Shown: positions 35,341-46,261 of the stretch, piece by piece
Numbering within the stretch: position 1 is the stretch's first letter
Layout of the letters: every line of letters starts with the position of its first letter
Assembly: GCA_914767715.1 (NCBI GenBank)
Contig: OU612068.1
Location: forward strand, 1,552,001-1,616,000
DNA length: 64,000 bases
Source of the DNA: Membranipora membranacea
Taxonomy: Eukaryota > Bryozoa > Gymnolaemata > Cheilostomatida > Membraniporidae
Direction of reading: 5' to 3'
Program-made: the position numbers and the translations under genes
The notes under the pieces: model-generated
Databases searched by the model: none
What the model saw: only the letters and a program-made list of their open reading frames with translations
What the model was told of the DNA's origin: nothing

Positions 35341-37394
35341 TGATGTCATCATGCTGTCATTTTGCAGATAATTTACTCTATAACAATTGTCTCATCAGAG
35401 ACTAATAATCATATCATACTTCTGCCATTTGGCAGCGAATGGATTATCAAGAACAGAGCAGACCTTGTGAGAAGCGATATTATGATAGCAACATAACAAT
35501 TGCCCCTTTTCATGTCTCATCATCTCAAATGTCTTACTCAAACCTGTTTGTTTTATTGATTGTTAGTAATGCAAATAACATGTAGTAAAGGCAGGCTTGT
35601 TAGAAAGGTGTAAAATTTGTATTCACCAAGTAGGCCTAGCAGCCTTATGTAAATGATTTTCAGCAGGCTGTTTAGTGATTTAGTTTTTCTAATATTGCAG
35701 AGTCTGTCGAGGAGGAACTTCTAAGAAATTGGGTCCTACAGGGACATAAGCTAGACGTTGTGAGGCAACTTTACAATCAGAAATTTGGTATCACATTGAG
35801 GTCGGTTCGTGTGCTATGCAACATGGGTTTTTCCCAGCTGGCTTGTTAGTCTATCTATTTGAATGTGGCTTTTACTGTGCTGGAATGCTACTCACGGCCA
35901 GTTATTGGTAGGACCATAAACATATAAATACTATTTATTTATATGTTTATGGGTAGGACTGACTGTTGCAAATTTCGAGGTGCATTCACCATGGGATTGC
36001 ACATACCTTGTAATGCGATTTGGGTTAAATTGTAAATTAAACTGGCTTAAGTGGCTTAATTATTTATTTGCAAACGTTGGTAGGTGTGTGCTCAGTTTTG
36101 AAGGTTTGGTAGACAAATGGTTTGCCTGATTCTCACTATAGATAGATATACAGATATTTTATACAAATTTTGTGTTTGCATTGTGTCGTAGCACAAGGAG
36201 TATAGCACGGCGTTTGTCTGCATTTAGTATACGGTACTGTGAGGACTCTAAAGTAACCGATGATCAAATACTCTCCGCTATCAAGGTAAATGCTGGTCAT
36301 CTTTAGTAACATAATGCTCAATTTTGTCAATGTTTACTGTGTAAGGTTAGTGAAAAGGATATTCGGGTGGACTGGTTACATTTGCTTTAACTGTTATTTG
36401 AAAATATGTTAAAATGAAAAAAATTTTAAATTTAACTTTTTTATATAAAGTTTATTTGAACTTGGGTTGAAAATCACTTGCATGCGACATCAAGTTATGA
36501 TCATGATATTCCGTCAACCGCATCTGGGTGCCTTAATTGCCCTTAAAATTTGCAAGTAGGTTTTTACAGTGTGCTGAATAAAAATGTGAAGTCAGGTTTC
36601 ACCTCTGACAGTTCCCAGTCATACAAACTTTGAGGTATTACTAATAAAAAAGTATGGAATCATTACTATGTAATTACTTGTGCTCCTTTGATTCTATTCT
36701 GTGGCTGTATTGTCATCCAATGATCACTACCTCACTAATAATATCCGAAAATTTGGTAAAACAGTCTTCATTGACATATTAGCAAATTCACATATTCAAC
36801 TTCATTATTTATTTATAATTTTTCAGACTCTACTGCTTGAGGCGTTAGCAGCGCCCATTATCATTCAAGCACCCACACCCCAAATTTTTCTGTTTCAGGA
36901 GGAACATGCTCTGGGTGTACTTGGGTACCGTAGGCTCCATACCAGTCTCCGAGTGAAATATGGGCTTGCTGTAACTAGGTATGATTTCATCAAGATTGAT
37001 GAATATGTATGGCATACACTAATGGTATACAATTCAGTGATGGCATATCAGTACATGTATCTCCAAATGAATTTAGTTGATCGCTGCTCATGTAATGATT
37101 TTCATGGCACAATATTAGTGTGGGCGCGGATTTTGCACTGTGCATTGCATCATGCAGTCAGCAATGATGATGATTTATATATAAATGTGCAGTGCATTTT
37201 TTCTATAAACACTGAATTACGTTGTGATATAGTGATGACCACTTTTATCATGTCTGCTCAAACCGATATAAATTGAACTTTTCCTTATTTTTAGAGACAG
37301 AGTTACAGCCCTAATCAAAAGTCATGATTTGCCAAGGGGAGTTGATCCAAAGGTTGGCAGAGGTCCGCTTCACCAGAATCCCTTACGCTCTAAG
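31653..37394 (+). CDS. Six-exon gene with Cys/His N-terminus and integrase-type helix-turn-helix
   Basis: Exons 31653-31754, 35143-35275, 35701-35800, 36192-36285, 36899-36978 and 37295-37394 have good GT-AG sites and all phases agree, giving 203 codons. Exon 1 encodes CxxCxC...CSCGH and exon 2 a second Cys/His cluster (CRDDDCNVNDCPGF, CYHCLHE), probably Zn-binding. Exons 3-4 form a helix-turn-helix ending GITLSTRSIARRLSAF. Exon 5 has LGYRRLHTSLRVKYGL and exon 6 TRDRVTALIK. The order HTH, GYR-L, RDxV is what precedes the integrase core in integrase-containing metazoan genes and Ginger-like elements (family knowledge). The catalytic core was not found downstream, so the gene is truncated or unfinished. 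A LINE sits in intron 1. Confidence 0.6.
31870..34720 (-). mobile_element. Non-LTR retrotransposon (endonuclease plus reverse transcriptase), nearly intact ORF2
   Basis: The minus-strand open frame 32016-34799 gives 927 codons. The APE-type endonuclease has ATETWLKN (about 38-45), GGGVLIAIHK, GDFNFPG (145-151) and GDHHI (216-220). The reverse transcriptase has NPHKATGPD, YRPISL, LDFSKAFDKVDH (about 578-589), SGVPQGS and FADDT (665-669), followed by a thumb region. This is a CR1/Jockey-group type (inference). Comparison with the related empty region at 44030-44160 shows the first residues of the frame (about 34720-34799) are host sequence, so the LINE is 5'-truncated inside the endonuclease. 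The rest of the frame is open, which suggests recent insertion. The 3' end contains short TTACC/TTACT repeats (about 31866-31905). Confidence 0.9.
35915..35951. mobile_element. 37-bp palindromic P-type micro-MITE, 8-bp TSD
   Basis: CATAAACATATAAATA and its reverse complement are separated by only a few bases. GGTAGGAC is duplicated at 35907-35914 and 35952-35959. The whole insertion is little more than two fused terminal repeats. Confidence 0.85.
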
Positions 37395-38319
37395 GTGTGA
37401 GAACTTACATCCATAACAATATTTATAACTACCCCTAATACCATCTGCACATAACGGCAGGATATCCGGACGGATTTTAGTATCCATTGATTAAATAGCC
37501 ACTTGTTTCTGACCAGTTTCACGCAACGCTAGCTTCCATTCTCGTTTAGCACGCAGATTATTTTGAATTGACGGACATACGTAAACATGTATAGTAGTGG
37601 ATCGGAATTTATTAGTTTCATCCGCTGTTTAAGTGTGGGAATCGCTCAGAAGTATGTTGTTTTCATTCTCTCATCTCATATAAGCCGTACCAGGCATCAT
37701 GATATTCTGTCTCCAACTGTATCACCTTGTGGTATCACATGGTATCTGTATCAGTGTGGTATAGATCTTTATCGATATATGAATTAGAATGTACAGTACA
37801 AGTACATGGTTCAGTGGCTTTAGGAAATCCCAACTCTCTTTTATCGCCTCATTGGGCAATCATTAGCAGTTTTGTAGTGTAGAATACAATTTTCAAGGGA
37901 TTCCAACCTATTAGTGGTCTCATTGGGTGATCAAAAGGCAGCCAATAATGAATAGACCCATCAAGAAACCCATCAGACCAAGGAGTTTGAGACAACTCCT
38001 TGATCAGACCAAGAATCCATCAAGGTGCTAATGAGATCTATGATGATGATGTTCTCCACTTTTAATCCACCTTTAATATCATGGTGGAAAAATGCTCAAA
38101 CATGGAATTGTGGCAATACCTTCATATGAAGCAGAATGCGAGGTGCAGAAATCATGCATTTTGAATCGACATAAAATTCTGATTGCGAGTGGTGTACCTT
38201 TCTGTTAAAATAAACAACATTTTTAGCACTTATAACAAGGTTAGGTTAAGTCTAAGGTTAAGTATTGGAATATTGTACAGTGATAAGCTTCCATATCACA
38301 CTGGTATGTTATTTTACAG
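37395..38319. other. Region between the HTH/GYR gene and the SANT gene
   Basis: No integrase core exon or other gene could be found here. Open frames such as 37587-37787 (+) have no recognisable domain. Confidence 0.4.
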
Positions 38320-38343
38320 AATCCACTAAAAAAGCCTCGAGCC

Positions 38344-39783
38344 ATGAAATGGAGCGAGGAAGAAAAGGCAGCACTTGCACAGGGTGTCTGCAGTCGATAC
38401 CGTGCCATTTTTGGGAACAGCAAAGGTAAAGGTCATCATGTTCATCGATTAAGTTAAAATATAACTTCTGGTATTCAGATCAGCTCCTCGTATAGTGTTT
38501 GGTTTACTAGACTGTATGGACTAGATAAAGTTTGATCCATTTGCCTGCGTTTTGAGTTGCCCCACTCTGACAGTGGAGAAGGGCAACTCCACACACAGGC
38601 AAATGGATCATTCTAGTATGGACTCATGACTCTATAAACTGATACATAACTCTCTTTTATGAATTTAGGGGTCGATGGGGACCAGCAGCGACAGACAGCA
38701 TGGGCTGCGGTTCTTCAGGAAGTTGAATCCGTGAGGGCGGATGTGCAAAGGTCTCTGGTTGAAGTAAAACACCAATGGAAACTTCTAAAAAGTAAGGCAA
38801 AGCTGGCAGCAGTGGAACGAAAAAGGCTGCTCAACAGAACTGGCGGTGGGCCGGCACCACCTGACCTGGCTCCTATCTATGAGCTAATTGTTGCTGCTGT
38901 CCCAGATGAAGGAATTCTAGGACTGGGTGGTGTTGACGCTAGGTAAGACCTTTATGTCATAAGTTAAATTGTATTCAAATATATAATATATATATAATAA
39001 TTTCATCAACTTCACTAACGTGATCAATAGGCAATGTTACAACTGATAGCTGCAAATCATACTAGTTCAACCTAGCAAAAGTATGACCATCATAGTTTTG
39101 TCTTCTTCATGCCATACTGAGGGGATATGTTTTGCTCTTCACTTCTTCAAACCTACAAAAATAACAGCCCTTTATCCTCTATAACATATCCAGTATATTA
39201 TTAAATCTTATGACACATAACATACACATACATATACACATGTCTTTCTCAACAGAGGAAAAAGGAAGGCAGTGGAGTTAGAGCTTGAGGAGACAGCCGA
39301 TCCACAGCCGGAGCAAGAAGCAATGCAAAAAGCAATAGAGGCAGAACAAGAACAACAGCCAGAAGAGGCAGAACAAGAACAACAGCCAGAGCAGACGGAA
39401 AACAGAGTACAGACACCCACAACCAGGCGAGCCCAAACATCGTAAGCAGTTAAAATGTGGGAATCTATTGCGCAGCAATGCTCTTATAATACATGACCAT
39501 AACAATGTATTGAAAGCGCAATAAAATAACTTTTTTTAGAAACGCAAGGATTATGAGTGTACACTGTCCTCAGCGAGTAATGAGGAGGATGCCACACCTC
39601 AATGATTGTGAGACCTTTAGAATTTTCTTTTTTAGTGTGGTCAGTGTTGATCAGGCGATCATACAACTCATGCAGCAGCACACGGATCTGATTGAACAGC
39701 AAAACTCTATAATGAACCACATGGCAGAGTCCAATGCCAGGATTGCAGATGCATTAGAGCAGATTATACCTAAATTGAAATGA
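38344..39783 (+). CDS. Myb/SANT-like DNA-binding protein (PIF/Harbinger-associated type)
   Basis: Four exons join in phase: 38344-38425 (acceptor at 38319), 38669-38942, 39256-39441, 39636-39783. About 230 residues. The N-terminal tri-helical SANT/Myb-like domain shows MKWSEEEKAALAQGV, RYRAIFG, TAWAAVLQEV and VKHQWKLLKSKAK. A Gly/Pro linker and GILGLGGV follow. Then comes a basic/acidic stretch with a Gln/Glu-rich repeat (EAEQEQQPE), and a C-terminal coiled coil (IIQLMQQHTDLIEQQ to ALEQIIPKLK). This layout is that of Myb-like proteins encoded beside Harbinger transposases, which help the transposase enter the nucleus and bind DNA. It lies directly upstream of a transposase on the same strand. 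An AATAAA is near 39832. Confidence 0.8.
38522..38615. mobile_element. 94-bp hairpin MITE with 8-bp TSD, inside a SANT-gene intron
   Basis: The arms contain GATCCATTTGCCTG and CAGGCAAATGGATC, with AGTTGCCC/GGGCAACT deeper in, and ends TAGA...TCTA. GTATGGAC is duplicated at 38514-38521 and 38616-38623. It has been accepted in the 243-bp intron between the first two SANT exons. Confidence 0.85.
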
Positions 39784-40219
39784 CGCTTATATATTCCATT
39801 GTACTCATACCTTAGACAAATTGAATTACTAATAAAAAATATGAGTTGTTAAAAAGTGGCACAAAACATTGCTATTTATACACATAATTATCTCCTAAAC
39901 TACAGAGAGGGAGAGAGGAAGAGATGGAGAGAGGGAGGGGGTGTAAGAGAATGTTTGAAGAATGCGAAATGTAGATATACAACGTCTCCATTATTCCACA
40001 ACAAAGGAGAGAGTGGTCAATACCCACCCCCCACCCCTTTCACTGGTCAATACCCAACCCCCACCCGTTTCACTCTCGCTGATAAAACCAAATATTTTGT
40101 TGCCTCTGTTAAGTGGCTGTTGCTTAAAATATTTCGTCCCAAATATTCCTTGTTCCAGCCGTGTAACATTATGATAAAATGTTCTAACACATACATATGT
40201 GAGTTCTATTTTTAGAATC
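39784..40219. other. Spacer between SANT and transposase genes
   Basis: It includes a polyadenylation-like AATAAA (about 39832), a purine-rich GAGAGGGAGAG stretch (39904-39945) and two tandem copies of a CACCCC...TTTCACTGGTCAATACCC unit (about 40019-40075). Confidence 0.5.
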
Positions 40220-41489
40220 ATGGGTCTCCCTCTGATTTACCTGTACCGAGAGATTCAAAGACAGAACCCTACTCCAAGATTATTAAGGGAGCGAGTGGAT
40301 GACCTTGATATAGTTACCGGCTCAGACGTTTCTAGCACACGAGATTATATCCGAATCACTACAGAGATCTTCATGATATGCTGTTGCCCCATATTTCTCC
40401 GAGAGTTCCCACCAATAACGCCATCCCATCTAACACGCGGCTGCAGGGTGCCTTATCGTATCTGGCGTCAGGTGACAACCTCAGATCAACTGGAAAAGCA
40501 CTTGGTGTCTCAACAGCTGCTGCATCCCGTCATCTGACGTCAACTGTGGATGCAATAATGGCTGAGGTGGGTAGAGGTTAATAATCATAACCTGTAAACA
40601 AATTAAATGCAAGAGCTAAGACAAGATGTACCGTATAATTCTATTGCTGAACGTAAGGTCAACGCAGAGATTATTGAGCTTAACTAGATCAAGTCAATTA
40701 AAATACTTTCTTATTAGAATAGTGAGTTTCAAGATCAAAAACGCCCAAGAATTCGAATCAGTCTTAGCACGCCGGTTTTGCTCATAATCCCACAACAAGG
40801 GCAAAGTTCAATCACTTAAACTTCTGCTATTTATATCAAGTGCTCTAAACATATTTTAGATTGATCAATTCATCCGCTATCCAGACAGAAATGAACAACA
40901 GATAATTAAACGGGGATTATATGACATCACTGGATTCCAGGAGCTGTTGTACTAATTGAAGGAACTCATGTTAAGATTGGCAATCTACCATCAGACCGGG
41001 CCCATGTATATTTACACAGGCAAACCCTAAGTAAGAAACATTCATTACCACAGTTAGCTATGTCATCAAGATACTCTCACCCTCCCTGCTGTCGTCAACA
41101 ATACATTTGTATATTTTGGGAGTTGTGGCCTCTTTAAACTTTATAACTGGAAAGCAGATAACTCCAAAGTGTTGAAGCAGTTATCCTGAGCAGAGTAACG
41201 CTGAGGTAACTTGATACACACCTTACCAACAGCTTACTTGTTATCTAAACTATGACTTCTAATTCTTTAACACTAATACAACACATTATGATTTGGAACA
41301 TTCTAATAAGTGTGAATTTGTCTTCTTTTAGAGATACCACTCTGAACGTCATGGCCGTATGCGACCATAGACGGTTGTTTTGGAACGTGGTTGCATGCTA
41401 CCCCGCGGCACACCATGATTCAATAATCTTCCAAAACAGCACACTGTGTGAGGACCTGGAGAATGGAGCGTTCCGTGGGCTTCTCCTAG
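40220..41489 (+). pseudogene. PIF/Harbinger (HARBI1-type) transposase, broken and 3'-truncated
   Basis: Exons 40220-40566, 40860-41030 and 41334-41489 encode a DDE transposase. Recognisable blocks are the N-terminal segment with ALSYLASGDNLRSTGKALGV and ASRHL, the region TGF then VVLIEGTHVKI, and LNVMAVCDHRRLFWNVVA followed by HDSIIF. There are two single-base frameshifts (about 40369 and about 40947), each resolved by one additional C. The first catalytic Asp, normally in a DGTH motif, is Glu (IEGTH). The last third of the domain, with the third acidic residue, is absent. It is the likely partner of the SANT gene upstream, forming a decayed two-gene Harbinger element. Its TIRs and 3-bp TSD were not located. 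Confidence 0.82.
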
Positions 41490-41800
41490 GTGAGCTAAAG
41501 TTCCTAAATTTGTGGTTCAGATAGTAGCATCGCATAAAGCTATGGGCATATGAGCATGTCATTGTTAAAGACCGCTCATTACAACTTTTTAACTTGTTCC
41601 ATTAAACACATTTTCAACAACAATATGCAGAAATCAAACCTACTTGCGGCATTCAGATAAGGACAGTGGCAACGACCTATTAAGAACCTGAAAATTGAAA
41701 CAGGTACAGTCTGGTTGTTTAATTATCGCAGAGTTGTTGCTAACTGTAACAAGCGACCAGCTAATGACTGTTCTAATTGAAACCGGTCCCAGCATCTCAA
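41490..41800. other. Junction between the Harbinger remnant and the second segmental copy
   Basis: No transposase C-terminus, inverted repeat or other gene is seen. Confidence 0.4.
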
Positions 41801-41935
41801 AGTAGGTACCATATAGCTTCACTCAGTGAGATCACAACCACAACCAAAATAAGCTGTCAATATTTACTTATTAAGCCTAAGCAGGATAAGCCAAGAAGAT
41901 GAGGAGCTGGGAGTTATATGAAAGATGCAAACTAA

Positions 41936-43712
41936 CTAGGATACTAACTATGATACTATCTATGTTACTATCCTATGTATATGACCATCTATGTTACTAT
42001 CCTATGTATATGACTATCTATGTTACTATCCTATGTATATATGACTATCTATGTTACTATCCTATGTATATGACTATCTATGTTACTATCCTATGTATAT
42101 ATGACTATCTATGTTACTATCCTATGTATATGACTATCTATGTTACTATCCTATGTATATGACTATCTATGTTACTATCCTATGTATATGACTATCTATG
42201 TTACTATCCTATGTATATGACTATCTATGTTACTATCCTATGTATATATGACTATCTATGTTACTATCCTATGTATATATGACTATCTATGTTACTATCC
42301 TATGTATATATGACTATCTATGTTACTATCCTATGTATATGACTATCTATGTTACTATCCTATGTATATATGACTATCTATGTTACTATCCTATGTATAT
42401 GACTATCTATGTTACTATCCTATGTATATGACTATCTATGTTACTATCCTATGTATATGACTATCTATGTTACTATCCTATGTATATGACTATCTATGTT
42501 ACTATCCTATGTATATATGACTATCTATGTTACTATCCTATGTATATATGACTATCTATGTTACTACCCTATGTATATGACTATCTATGTTACTATCCTA
42601 TGTATATATGACTATCTATGTTACTATCCTATATATATGACTATCTATGTTACTATCCTATGTATATATGACTATCTATGTTACTATCCTATGTATATAT
42701 GACTATCTATGTTACTATCCTATGTATATGACTATCTATGTTACTATCCTATGTATATGACTATCTATGTTACTATCCTATGTATATGACTATCTATGTT
42801 ACTATCCTATGTATATATGACTATCTATGTTACTATCCTATGTATATATGACTATCTATGTTACTATACTATGTATATGACTATCTATGTTACTATCCTA
42901 TGTATATGACTATCTATGTTACTATCCTATGTATATATGACTATCTATGTTACTATCCTATGTATATATGACTATCTATGTTACTATCCTATGTATATAT
43001 GACTATCTATGTTACTATCCTATGTATATATGACTATCTATGTTACTATCCTATGTATATATGACTATCTATGTTACTATCCTATGTATATATGACTATC
43101 TATGTTACTATCCTATGTATATATGACTATCTATGTTACTATCCTATGTATATATGACTATCTATGTTACTATCCTATGTATATATGACTATCTATGTTA
43201 CTATCCATGTATATGACTATCTATGTTACTATCCTATGTATATATGACTATCTATGTTACTATCCTATGTATATATGACTATCTATGTTACTATCCATGT
43301 ATATGACTATCTATGTTACTATCCTATGTATATATGACTATCTATGTTACTATCCTATGTATATGACTATCTATGTTACTATCCATGTATATGACTATCT
43401 ATGTTACTATCCTATGTATATATGACTATCTATGTTACTATCCTATGTATATGACTATCTATGTTACTATCCTATGTATATATGACTATCTATGTTACTA
43501 TCCTATGTATATATGACTATCTATGTTACTATCCTATGTATATATGACTATCTATGTTACTATCCTATGTATATATGACTATCTATGTTACTATCCTATG
43601 TATATATGACTATCTATGTTACTATCCTATGTATATATGACTATCTATGTTACTATCCTATGTATATGACTATCTATGATACTATCCTATGTATATGACT
43701 ATCTATGTGCTT
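41936..43712. repeat. Minisatellite, about 1.78 kb, 29/31-bp unit
   Basis: Roughly 58-60 tandem units of ATGACTATCTATGTTACTATC plus CTATGTAT(AT). Units are 29 or 31 bp depending on an extra TA, with a few 28-bp units (CATGTATATG, about 43204, 43295 and 43382). Identity between units is very high, consistent with recent expansion. The array begins where copy 1 reads CAAACTATGTGCTTG, so it grew inside a former exon. Open frames through it are artefacts. Confidence 0.97.
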
Positions 43713-44165
43713 GTAAGCAATTAACTCCCTCTTTCATTGTTCATTGTTGCAAGAACATGGGAGGCGCAAATCACCAATGTTCATGTGGGCATGAAAAAAT
43801 CAAACATGTGATGTGAGTAGTCAGTATAATTGCAACTACAGTAAATGCACAGGACTTATTCACATACATATGACCAACCTTCCAATTCTTGGTGTTTCGT
43901 ATTGGTCATATTACTCATATCAAGGAGTAACCTGTTACTCCTTGGTTATGTGTATGTGACTACACAGAGATTACATGATGATGATAATCGGAGTGAGTCA
44001 CTGGAGCGATAATAATATTCAATATTGTGATTGACAATGGATGATCTTTATCCATCGGACTTTTTCAGAGAGTCACCTCCTTTGGAGCTATATGTATTCT
44101 TATTTTTGTGATGTGTCACTGCCACATCTTATGTCTGATTTACTTTCATTGTAAACGGCACTTTT

Positions 44166-44339
44166 TGTAAGGTTAGCACATATATTGTTATACACATAGA
44201 ATGCCCGCAAGAGTGATAATCATATACAACCACACACCTTGGAGTCCTAGATATAAGAGCTCCTATAAGTATCCTAGTTCCCGTCGTGTGACGTCACAAC
44301 CTCAGGTCACTATCAATTCAAGAGCAGACAAGTCTCACA
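44166..44339 (-). repeat. LTR (3' LTR on the minus strand)
   Basis: 174 bp, identical to 46262-46435. It contains a CRE/AP-1-like TGACGTCA (about 44290-44297), palindromic and so readable on either strand. The adjacent inner side has the polypurine tract. Confidence 0.93.
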
Positions 44340-44971
44340 TGCCCTTCCTTGCCTTTGGTGGTCAATTTCTTTCGCTTTACAGTCACCGTCAACTCCTTTT
44401 TAATTCACAATTCACGGTAAGGGCAACTTCAATTAGCTCTGTATAACATAAAACAATCCAATTTCAGAATGGTTTTTACAATTTGGGATAGCCTCTTATG
44501 CTTTCCCTTTTCCTTGGAATCAGGGACATTCCATAAACGCTATGGTACAATAAACAACCCTCCTTAATTTCGAGAGGCCACTCTCTAATTCAACTTTCAA
44601 TTTCACAAACGCTGTATTATCAATTCCTATAATACGGTAAATAATGTATCAATATACATGTAGGCAAGTTTAAGTGACTCAGGAGCTACCATAATTAGCT
44701 GGTGAAAGCTTAAATAACAATACAATGCCTAAGATCAAATTCTCTCAAATGTTTCAAATGAGCGCTATTACTCATCACAATTCCTCTCATTGTTAGAGAA
44801 TGGAGAAAGCTTGCATAAATACCATGCTATCAGTGCTTTCTATTTTCAAACTCACTGGGATAAGAAAGGGTCAAAATACAAGACCGAGCGGACAACAAAA
44901 TCATGGCGGTATGATTTACAACAAATTCAACAATACATGTAACAAATTCAGACAATACCTGTTTATATCAA

Positions 44972-45850
44972 TTAATTCTTGTAATTGTTTCGGGATGAGC
45001 GTGGACACTCTCTGGAAATATGGCCTTTACCTTTGCACTCATAACAGACTATGTCTGGACAGTCTAAATATGTGTGCGAGTAACTTCCACATTCAAAACA
45101 ACGTCGAGAATTGGTGTAATGACTGTCTGGCTGGCGTCTGTCAGAATGGGAATAGGCAACTTTCTGTTCAATGGGATCTTGGACTTGGGAATTCGGCTGT
45201 TCCAACTTTTTGTCTGTCCCGACAGCTGTACCACGCCAAGACAAAATCCGGCAGAGAGAATCCCAATCAAGGTCATCTTTTGCCATCAATTCACGCCTTA
45301 AAGTCGAATCCTGTAGGCCATTAACTGCAATAACTTGGGCTAGTGTTTTCCTTATTCTATCTAATTCTTTATTAGCCCCTGCTTTAATATCTGGCGCAAA
45401 TGAACTGTCTGTGGATTTAAATATACCTGTGGTACGGGACAAATGTTCCACACGTCTTATATAGTCCCTACAATCTTCACCCGTTTGTTGACGAGCACTA
45501 TTAAAGTTCCATAATTTAACGTTCAAGGATTCTTCTCGCTCATAAGTGCTTTTTAATGCCTGCAGAACCTGGGCATAGGTCAGCTCTTCACTTGCAATAT
45601 CAATTTCTTGAGCCTGTAATGCCTGAAAGCCTTCACTACTGATTGCTTTCAACAATGCACACAATTTCATCTCATCATTAAATACATTAACTTCCGTTTC
45701 TTGTGAAGAAACGGTCACCGTTTTAGTACCACGGTTACAAATTTCAAATCTAACTGCGACAGTAAACCTGTCTAAGAATAACTTCCATGATCCATATACA
45801 TCCTTCGGATTAATTTCGAGGGTGGGGAAATCGCGAGATTTCATAGCCAT
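44972..45850 (-). CDS. Gag polyprotein of the LTR element
   Basis: 292 codons, uninterrupted. The N-terminal and central parts look like a retrotransposon capsid (for example DVYGSWKLFLDRF, YAQVLQALKSTY and TGEDCRDYIRRVEHL, the last resembling the Gag capsid C-terminal region). The C-terminus carries two CCHC zinc knuckles with exact CX2CX4HX4C spacing: C251-C254-H259-C264 and C269-C272-H277-C282, as needed for RNA packaging. The ORF stops at 44972 and about 630 bp of non-coding sequence follows to the LTR. Intact frame and identical LTRs indicate a young element. Nothing resembling env is present. Confidence 0.93.
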   Translation of the reverse strand: MAMKSRDFPTLEINPKDVYGSWKLFLDRFTVAVRFEICNRGTKTVTVSSQETEVNVFNDEMKLCALLKAISSEGFQALQAQEIDIASEELTYAQVLQALKSTYEREESLNVKLWNFNSARQQTGEDCRDYIRRVEHLSRTTGIFKSTDSSFAPDIKAGANKELDRIRKTLAQVIAVNGLQDSTLRRELMAKDDLDWDSLCRILSWRGTAVGTDKKLEQPNSQVQDPIEQKVAYSHSDRRQPDSHYTNSRRCFECGSYSHTYLDCPDIVCYECKGKGHISRECPRSSRNNYKN

Positions 45851-46029
45851 AGGGACCTTTGGGGGTTTAATTTACTTTGTTTGTCTTGAGTATGTCACCT
45901 CGACACTCCCACAACTAATACACCAAAATCACAACGATATCACTATCAAGCAATATTATAACCACTGAACTTCACAACAAATAACTAACCACTAACAAAA
46001 ACCAAACTCGTCACACACCAACTAACCCA

Positions 46030-46044
46030 CTAACCACTAACTCG

Positions 46045-46077
<33 letters not shown>

Positions 46078-46112
46078 TCGCGCACACACACACACACTCG
46101 CGCACACACAAA
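46030..46112. repeat. CA-rich microsatellite in the LTR-element leader
   Basis: Runs of ACACAC interrupted by CTCG/CTCGCG between the LTR-side primer-binding site and gag. Confidence 0.9.
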
Positions 46113-46261
46113 ACTAACTCGCCACACGCACCTCCACTAGCTTTCTTCACGCAAATCCACTAGCTCAAGTCACACACAAACCCTGCTTCTACTTGCTACT
46201 CTTCAAGCTGAATAGAAACAGTACTAGGTATTATCACTTACGTTGTTAGCCGACTGCGCCA

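Noticed and set aside
36701-37276. 191-codon open frame on the plus strand
   Set aside because: It runs through introns; only 36899-36978 inside it is supported as an exon by splice sites and phase.
37394-38425. Fusion of the HTH/GYR gene with the SANT gene (phases would allow it)
   Set aside because: The SANT protein has its own start at 38344 and a typical stand-alone Harbinger layout; no positive evidence joins them.
39208-39505. Minus-strand Cys/Leu/Phe-rich open frames
   Set aside because: They are the antisense of the Glu/Gln-rich exon of the SANT gene.
41899-42702. Open frames encoding repeated Tyr-rich peptides
   Set aside because: They are read through the minisatellite; the repeat alone explains the open frame.
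41936-43712. CRISPR-like array
   Set aside because: There are no distinct spacers; units are contiguous 29/31-bp repeats in a eukaryotic context.
44800-45464. Plus-strand open frames opposite gag
   Set aside because: They overlap the well-supported minus-strand gag with two zinc knuckles and show no domain of their own.
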